From Tannerella sp. (GTDB lineage Bacteria; Bacteroidota; Bacteroidia; Bacteroidales; Tannerellaceae): a stretch of DNA of 6,061 nt. Position numbers and translations under genes: made by a program. Positions 1 through 4,196 of the stretch are shown here, one piece after another. The stretch's first letter is position 1. Each line of letters starts with the position of its first letter. A model generated the notes under the pieces. It was not told the DNA's origin. It was given only the letters and a program-made list of their open reading frames with translations, and made no database searches. The stretch covers positions 1-6,061 of the forward strand of contig JAITAY010000205.1 of NCBI GenBank assembly GCA_031283915.1. The letters run 5' to 3'.

Positions 1-2
1 CA

Positions 3-1277
3 TTCCCGGAGACGGAATACATAGAAATTTACAATGCTTCCGGAAATCTGATTTCCCTAAAAGGGTGGTCATTTGTTTACGACGGGCGGGCGGTAGCCTT
101 GCCGGACAGCCTGTTGCCGCCGGACAGTTATGCCGTTCTGTTCCGCAGCGGACGTGAGATTCATGTCGATACCGGAGGAATCGCTATTCCTGTGGCGACA
201 TTCCCTGCTGCTTTGGCCAATGATGGCAAAACACTGCAATTACTCAATTCCGCCGGCGTTATTATGGATGTTGCGGACTATGCGGAGGCGGCAGAGCCAT
301 ACTCGTGGGAGCGAGACAGCGCCGGCGACTGGTATTTGTCTAACGACATCCGCGGAGGGACGCCCGGAACGGTCAATTCGCTCAGATACATCCCCGGTCG
401 TCCGGATGAAAACGGGAAGGTACCCGCAGAAGACTGGATCATTTATGAGAAAGACTTTATCTTCAACGAAATCCTTCCGGAGCCTTTCCCGGGAGGCAGC
501 GAGTATATCGAACTGTACAACCGTTCCGGCCGAACATTGCGCATGATCGGGCTGTCGGTCGCAACCCGGGGCGCGGACGGCGAATTACGTACCCGCTATG
601 CCTTGTCTTCCATCACCGAACCGCTGCCGCCGGGCGCCTGTGTTGTTTTGACAGGCAATCGCGAAGGCGTACTGAGTTTTTATTCCACCTCCGTGCCGGA
701 AGCCATCCACGCACTGAAGTTGCCGGAACTGAGCAACGCCGGCGCCGATCTGGTCTTGTGCCGGACAAAAGACAGGATTGTTATCGACGAAATCAGTTAT
801 TCCTCCAAATGGCACAATGACGCCATCCGAAACCCCAAAGGCGTTTCTCTGGAGCGCATTCAGCCGGAAGCAGATACGCAGGACGCATCCAACTGGACGT
901 CGGCTACTGCCGCCGCCGGATACGGTACACCCGGCTGTCGAAATTCGCAATACAGTGACAGCGCACCGGATAAAGACAAATCTGTTTCGCTGCTGCCGCC
1001 GAGATACGTTCCTGAAACAGATGAATATGTGATTACTTACAGGGCAGACAAGGCGGGTTACCGTCTGAAGATGGAAGTTTTTTCGACGGAGGGAAGGAAG
1101 CTCGCGGAGATATCCAACAACCAACTGTCCGGGCAGGAATGTGAATTTCGCTGGGACGGTTACGGACGGGACGGGAACCGCCTCCCACCGGATGTATACA
1201 TTTTTTATGCCGAATGCTACCACCCGGACGGACAGCGGATCGTTTTCAAAAAAGCATTTCTGACCAAATCCAGATAA
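3..1277 (+). CDS. Lamin-tail domain surface protein with FlgD-like C-terminus (5' end outside window)
   Basis: The frame is open from the left edge, so 424 C-terminal residues are visible and the true start lies upstream; the TTG at position 99 sits inside a domain and is unlikely to be the start. Visible residues 1-130 form one lamin-tail domain (EYIEIYNASG near the start, LLPPDSYAVL, ending GGTPGTVNS). Residues about 150-315 form a second (FNEILPEP, EYIELYNRSG, LPPGACVVLTG, SNAGADLVL, ISY, SLERI, GTPGCRN). Residues about 325-424 resemble the FlgD Ig-like fold used as a C-terminal module in Bacteroidota exported proteins (MEVFSTEGRKLAEI, FRWDGYGRDGN, LPPDVYIFY). In this phylum lamin-tail domains occur mainly in secreted or surface proteins, so an extracellular binding role is inferred; ligand and reaction are unknown. 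No signal peptide can be judged because the N-terminus is missing. No clear terminator follows the TAA stop. Family assignment is firm, function is not. Confidence 0.88.
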   Translation, partial: FPETEYIEIYNASGNLISLKGWSFVYDGRAVALPDSLLPPDSYAVLFRSGREIHVDTGGIAIPVATFPAALANDGKTLQLLNSAGVIMDVADYAEAAEPYSWERDSAGDWYLSNDIRGGTPGTVNSLRYIPGRPDENGKVPAEDWIIYEKDFIFNEILPEPFPGGSEYIELYNRSGRTLRMIGLSVATRGADGELRTRYALSSITEPLPPGACVVLTGNREGVLSFYSTSVPEAIHALKLPELSNAGADLVLCRTKDRIVIDEISYSSKWHNDAIRNPKGVSLERIQPEADTQDASNWTSATAAAGYGTPGCRNSQYSDSAPDKDKSVSLLPPRYVPETDEYVITYRADKAGYRLKMEVFSTEGRKLAEISNNQLSGQECEFRWDGYGRDGNRLPPDVYIFYAECYHPDGQRIVFKKAFLTKSR

Positions 1278-1624
1278 ATCCCCGGCTGACCTGTAACACC
1301 CCTGCCGGCCTATGACCTGGCTTTACATGGGGCATTTCAAATGGTCGCACGTGTGTGCACGTTTCATCCCCGCATCAGGGGTAATTGCTCTGTGCCGGTG
1401 TACTCATGGCCTTCTGCCATCTTCGTTTCTCACAAAATTACGCCGCGCAAAATATATACTGTACACGGTATCATTTTATGAAGAAAGGGGTAGTTAGTAG
1501 ATAGTAGTCCCCCAACTCCGCGAGCGTAGTCCGATAAAAAGTAGCTGTTGAAAGTCTCTTTTCGTAAAAAAATATAAGTGTGTAATGCCTGTAGTTCAAT
1601 ACGATACAAGTTAGTTACACCGGA
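1278..1624. other. Intergenic region without a convincing gene
   Basis: This 347-base stretch follows the lamin-tail gene. A 61-codon plus-strand frame (1312-1497) and a 103-codon minus-strand frame (1430-1741) exist, but neither shows a recognisable domain, and the second runs into repeat element A. Only weak short inverted repeats are visible (ACGTG/CACGT around 1348-1361; CCCC/GGGG around 1370-1383), neither followed by a T-run, so I do not call a terminator. From about 1490 onward the text becomes repeat-like: GTTAGTAGATAGTAG resembles the left end of copy B, and GTAGTCC occurs twice (1504-1510, 1526-1532). Confidence 0.6.
1501..1514 (+). repeat. 14-base direct repeat, left copy
   Basis: ATAGTAGTCCCCCA here is identical to 3954-3967. 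The two copies bracket a 2.45-kb segment holding element A, the SWIM gene and element B. The first nine bases (ATAGTAGTC) also occur at 3777-3785 inside copy B, so this may be a fragment of the repeat family rather than a target-site duplication. Confidence 0.6.
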
Positions 1625-1813
1625 GTTAGTAGAGGGAGGTTGGCAGGTAAACGGCGTTAGGAGAGAAAGGAGTAGACGTGAGGGTTTGATCGGACAGCTT
1701 CGTCCTGTCACGACGCTACCGACCGCTATTCTCCTATCCACTAATCATTAATCATTAATCATTAATCATTAACAACGTCTATTTTTGCGCAAAATCTTCC
1801 CATGCGCAGTATA
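1625..1813 (-). repeat. Intergenic repeat element, copy A
   Basis: The core at 1631-1740, reverse-complemented, aligns without gaps to 3766-3875 with about 89 of 110 positions identical by hand count, including the exact blocks GACGAAGCTGTCCG and TCAAACCCTCACGT. To the right come four perfect AATCATT heptamers (1743-1770), then a tail (1771-1813, beginning AACAACG and ending GCGCAGTATA) that matches the tail of copy B in the direct orientation, about 31 of 43. The left heptamer array present in copy B is absent or degraded here, with only GTTAGTAGAGGG left. There is no open frame of note and no transposase, so this resembles a non-autonomous, MITE-like element. It lies between the converging lamin-tail and SWIM genes. 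The edges are approximate. Confidence 0.75.
1743..1770 (+). repeat. Tandem heptamer array in copy A, (AATCATT)x4
   Basis: Four perfect tandem copies of AATCATT, followed by AACAACG. The same position in copy B (3886-3913) holds four heptamers of the same length with two C substitutions (AATCATT, AACCATT, AACCATT, AATCATT). The array is the outer part of the element's terminal repeat. Confidence 0.9.
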
Positions 1814-1816
1814 ATT

Positions 1817-1839
1817 CCGTTGAGGAGTGAACTCAACGG
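1817..1839 (-). terminator. 8-bp hairpin downstream of the SWIM gene, possible transcript end
   Basis: CCGTTGAG (1817-1824) and CTCAACGG (1832-1839) form a perfect 8-bp stem with a 7-base loop. It lies about 30 bases past the SWIM stop codon on the minus strand. What follows on that strand is AATTATACTG, not a T-run, so it is not a canonical intrinsic terminator; it may be a 3'-end stabilising hairpin. Confidence 0.4.
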
Positions 1840-1852
1840 GCATTCGCGTTAT

Positions 1853-1870
1853 GCTCTGCTAAAGCACAGC
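1853..1870 (-). other. Small hairpin directly after the SWIM stop codon
   Basis: Read on the minus strand, GCT-G-TGCT-TT-AGCA-G-AGC folds as 4 bp plus 3 bp around one mismatch, beginning one base after the TAA stop. No T-run follows. It may act together with the hairpin at 1817-1839 as a 3'-end structure, but it is short. Confidence 0.3.
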
Positions 1871-1871
1871 G

Positions 1872-3629
1872 TTATGGTTTCTGCGGGTAGGATATTCGTT
1901 TCAGTTCATCAATCATAGCTGGCCGCCGGGGATTTTTCGCCATCAAAGCGCGGGCTAGTTCCTGTATCCGGTTTTTTCCTTCAGGAATGTCGCTCATCAC
2001 CTTTTGCATACGGTCGGCAAGATCGGCATACTCGTTTCGGTTACTCACATTTTCTCCCAGCTTTGTCAATGCAGGAAGATACATTTCCAGCATCTCTGCG
2101 GGATAACGTTTCGCCAGATAAGAATGATACCGTGACAGCACGTTCAGGCTGCATTCGGACTGCACCAGAAGTAACAGTCTGTCCCACATCTGTTCCTCGA
2201 TGTACACAGGAGCAAGTTCGGAATGATATTCCTTCCGCGAATGACCGTAGAATGTCGTCTTCCGGTCGGTGAACTTTTGGTCAACGGCTGCTATCTTGTC
2301 GGCAATCAGCTTTTCCAGTATGGCCGGCCATTCGGTAGCGGAGTAAGTCTGCTTCCATTGCCGGTAGTATTCTGCACTGAACCCGCGGTCGAAGGCAAAA
2401 TAACGGCTCCATTGCCGTATCGTGTCCGTGTCGTTTTCCAGAACGGCGATGCGCAGCAGTTCTTTCTGCCATCCGGCCGTTGTTCCCGGATGATTCCTGT
2501 TTTCGGCAATCCGGATGCCGTCGTTTATCAGTTGCCTGGCTGTCTGAAAATCATGGTTGTCTATCGCCTGACGCACTTTCTGCTGCCGTATCTCCACAAT
2601 ATCCAGATGCTTCAATTCCAGTTTTTCTGTCATTTCTTTCCGGCCGGTTTCCCGGTAGAAGTCGATCAACTGCTTCAAAAAGAACTCCCTGCGGTATTCG
2701 CTACTGTAGGAACCGACAGTCTGATACTTCGTTACCTTCTTATTTATGAACTGAACAAATTCATCTGTGTGTGAAAGTTGTATGGCAAGATGCCTGAAAA
2801 CAGCAAACATATCATCCCCGAAATCTCCATAGTCGAAATAGGTATCCCTTTGTAATTCGGTTTCAAGGAAAGTGTATATCCGTTCCTTTAACCCGATAGC
2901 GACATCTTCCGAACGGGCACAGGTATCCAGCAGTGCGATCGCGTCGACCATGGTACCTCCCAGTTCGCCGCTGGAATCGTCGCACTCGCCGATAACCTCC
3001 GACACTTCTTTCAGGCAAGCCTCTGCCAGAGAAACGGCGCCGAGGAAGTTCCTGCCGGCAATCATTTCCTGCCCTTCACGAATAAGCTGTCCGATCTCTC
3101 TGGAAACCTTTATGGATGCGCGATAGTCAAGAAATCCACCGTCGGAGTGACGGCGCATGATTTTTCGTATCAGTTCACCGTACTTTTTCCCGGCATCCAC
3201 ATTGCTTTTTTCGCTGAATGACAGTTCGAATCTCGTCTTGAAATCCTTGTCCGCCGCCGCATAACGGAGGATGAAATCTTTGTATTCGTCCCGCGTGATT
3301 TTGTCGAGCAGGGCAGCGAAATCGTTCTTTGTCTTTTTTGCGGAAGACCGTACACCGCCACGCCCCTTTTCTTTCCGGATGGCAAAACACACGGCCACCA
3401 CGTGTTTGCAAACGGAACCGTCATACGGGCAGTCGCACGACCAGTCGGTGGCTGTCCCTTTATCGTCCAGTCGCACCTCTACCCTGTAATCGTCTGTTCC
3501 CAACACTTCGGCAGACCATACGTTGCCCGTTTCCTCGAGCGCGGATACCGCCCCACTCTCAAAATATTCCTCTCCACGCCGGACGATAACGGCGCTGATT
3601 TCCTTATCAAAATTATCTATGCTGAACAT
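1872..3629 (-). CDS. SWIM zinc-finger protein with long helical C-terminal region
   Basis: A complete 585-residue protein. The SWIM motif CxCx(n)CxH is seen as C65, C67, C74 and H76 (WSCDCPYDGSVCKHVVAV), the expected zinc ligands. It is preceded by a short N-terminal region (RRGEEYFESGAV) typical of bacterial SWIM proteins, in which the finger lies at about 50-90. A basic linker follows (about 84-101, RKEKGRGG...KKTK). Residues about 105-585 are predicted from composition to be almost entirely alpha-helical, with no catalytic motif I recognise; this could be a TPR-like solenoid. SWIM fingers are known as DNA- or protein-binding modules, and bacterial ones are often encoded next to SNF2-type helicases; no such partner is visible here. 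The ATG at 3629 is supported by a promoter just upstream; there is no Shine-Dalgarno sequence, as is usual in this phylum. No signal peptide is seen, so the protein is probably cytoplasmic. Molecular role unknown. Confidence 0.92.
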   Translation of the reverse strand: MFSIDNFDKEISAVIVRRGEEYFESGAVSALEETGNVWSAEVLGTDDYRVEVRLDDKGTATDWSCDCPYDGSVCKHVVAVCFAIRKEKGRGGVRSSAKKTKNDFAALLDKITRDEYKDFILRYAAADKDFKTRFELSFSEKSNVDAGKKYGELIRKIMRRHSDGGFLDYRASIKVSREIGQLIREGQEMIAGRNFLGAVSLAEACLKEVSEVIGECDDSSGELGGTMVDAIALLDTCARSEDVAIGLKERIYTFLETELQRDTYFDYGDFGDDMFAVFRHLAIQLSHTDEFVQFINKKVTKYQTVGSYSSEYRREFFLKQLIDFYRETGRKEMTEKLELKHLDIVEIRQQKVRQAIDNHDFQTARQLINDGIRIAENRNHPGTTAGWQKELLRIAVLENDTDTIRQWSRYFAFDRGFSAEYYRQWKQTYSATEWPAILEKLIADKIAAVDQKFTDRKTTFYGHSRKEYHSELAPVYIEEQMWDRLLLLVQSECSLNVLSRYHSYLAKRYPAEMLEMYLPALTKLGENVSNRNEYADLADRMQKVMSDIPEGKNRIQELARALMAKNPRRPAMIDELKRISYPQKP

Positions 3630-3651
3630 TACTGTTTGTTGTTAGTGGGCG

Positions 3652-3682
3652 CAAAATTAAATGAATATTCCGCGATTTCCAA
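3652..3682 (-). promoter_or_regulatory. Bacteroides-type promoter of the SWIM gene
   Basis: On the minus strand, TTG (3680-3682) is followed after 20 bases by TAATTTTG (3652-3659), matching the Bacteroidota primary sigma consensus TTTG-N19-21-TAnnTTTG. Transcription would begin near 3645, leaving a leader of roughly 15 bases, rich in A and C (AACAACAAACAGTA), before the ATG. Repeat element B begins about 60 bases upstream of the -33 box. Confidence 0.65.
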
Positions 3683-3743
3683 GCACATGAAAATAAAAGT
3701 CACAACTCCTCTTGTTGCGTATACGTTGAGCGCATTTTAAATA

Positions 3744-3771
3744 GTGGTTAATGGTTAGTGGTTAATGGTTA
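3744..3771 (+). repeat. Left heptamer array of copy B
   Basis: Four tandem heptamers alternating GTGGTTA and ATGGTTA. They pair with the right array at 3886-3913. Copy A lacks an equivalent left array. Confidence 0.88.
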
Positions 3772-3885
3772 GTAGAATAGTAGTCGGTAGTTCTGTGATA
3801 CGACGAAGCTGTCCGCTCAAACCCTCACGTTTACGCCTTTCCCTCCAACGGCCGCTTTTCTGCCAACCGCCCTCTACTATCCACT

Positions 3886-3913
3886 AATCATTAACCATTA
3901 ACCATTAATCATT
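3886..3913 (+). repeat. Right heptamer array of copy B
   Basis: Four tandem heptamers AATCATT, AACCATT, AACCATT, AATCATT, followed by AACAACG as in copy A. This is the right arm of the terminal inverted repeat. Confidence 0.88.
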
Positions 3914-3953
3914 AACAACGCCCCTTTATGCACAAAACTATATCGCGCGCAGT

Positions 3954-3967
3954 ATAGTAGTCCCCCA
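3954..3967 (+). repeat. 14-base direct repeat, right copy
   Basis: ATAGTAGTCCCCCA, identical to 1501-1514, lies right at the end of the tail of copy B. See the left copy for interpretation. Confidence 0.6.
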
Positions 3968-3981
3968 TTAAAAGCTTACAG

Positions 3982-3999
3982 CCCGTCAAAAATAACGGG
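3982..3999. other. 5-bp hairpin
   Basis: CCCGT (3982-3986) and ACGGG (3995-3999) enclose an AT-rich 8-base loop; a G.T pair can extend the stem by one. It lies immediately beside the larger structure at 4002-4078 and may form part of it. Confidence 0.4.
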
Positions 4000-4001
4000 T
4001 G

Positions 4002-4078
4002 GTATCAAAGCGCCTGCAAACATGACCGGATGATGACCGCTAAACAGGCTTTTCATCCGGAGGCTTTGATACAAAGCC
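4002..4078. other. Compact nested inverted-repeat structure, possible structured RNA
   Basis: The outer arms GTATCAAAG (4002-4010) and CTTTGATAC (4064-4072) form 9 bp. The inner arms CCGGATGA (4026-4033) and TCATCCGG (4053-4060) form 8 bp with a 19-base loop. CAGGC in that loop (4045-4049) is complementary to GCCTG (4012-4016), which would make a pseudoknot. GGCTTTG (4062-4068) can instead pair with CAAAGCC (4072-4078), excluding the outer stem. I do not recognise a named riboswitch, attC site or insertion-sequence end. Either strand could be the functional one. No gene starts just downstream on the plus strand; on the minus strand the next gene is the SWIM gene, about 370 bases away. Confidence 0.5.
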
Positions 4079-4107
4079 GGTAAAAATATAAACAGCATAA
4101 GTACAAT

Positions 4108-4144
4108 GAATAAAAGGCTGAACGGACAATGCCGCACAGCCTTT
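4108..4144 (-). terminator. Intrinsic terminator of the adhesin gene
   Basis: On the minus strand AAAGGCTG pairs perfectly with CAGCCTTT (4137-4144 with 4113-4120). After a U-U mismatch four more pairs (GCGG/CCGU, one of them G.U) close a 6-base loop, and the stem runs into TTTTATTCATT. It starts about 50 bases past the TGA stop at 4197. The stem begins with an A-run on the opposite side, so it could also work weakly in the plus direction. It separates the adhesin gene from the SWIM gene. Confidence 0.75.
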
Positions 4145-4196
4145 CATTCATATCATTCCCCGGACTTACATTCAGATGAATCCGTCCGCGGAAAAA

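Larger units (their letters stand above)
3743..3956 (+). repeat. Intergenic repeat element, copy B, with terminal inverted repeats
   Basis: The left terminal repeat (3743-3783) and the right one (3874-3913, reverse-complemented) align with about 35 of 41 positions matching. Each has an outer part of four heptamers (left GTGGTTA/ATGGTTA, right AATCATT/AACCATT) and an inner part ATAGTAG. The central segment is asymmetric and is the reverse complement of the core of copy A. The right end continues into a 43-base tail (3914-3956) shared with copy A in the same orientation. No coding capacity is seen. It lies directly upstream of the SWIM promoter and downstream of the adhesin gene's terminator. 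Its small size, long inverted termini and a second genomic copy suggest a MITE-like or foldback element. Confidence 0.78.

Noticed and set aside
585..1223. A 212-codon minus-strand frame
   Set aside because: Antisense shadow of the lamin-tail gene, whose own frame has clear domain motifs.
1312..1497. A 61-codon plus-strand frame after the lamin-tail gene
   Set aside because: Biased composition, no domain and no promoter pattern that I can support.
1694..1711. Hairpin GACAG/CTGTC inside element A core
   Set aside because: Only 5 bp, and the pairing is not preserved in copy B, so it is probably chance.
1430..1741. A 103-codon minus-strand frame in the intergenic region
   Set aside because: It runs through repeat element A, has no recognisable domain, and the aligned region of copy B is not preserved as protein.
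2223..2774. A 183-codon plus-strand frame
   Set aside because: Antisense to the SWIM gene, with no recognisable domain.
1743..3913. CRISPR array from the repeated heptamers
   Set aside because: The units are 7 bases in direct tandem without spacers; no cas genes are present.
4002..4078. Integron attC site
   Set aside because: The paired GTTRRRY/RYYYAAC core motifs and an integron cassette context are missing.
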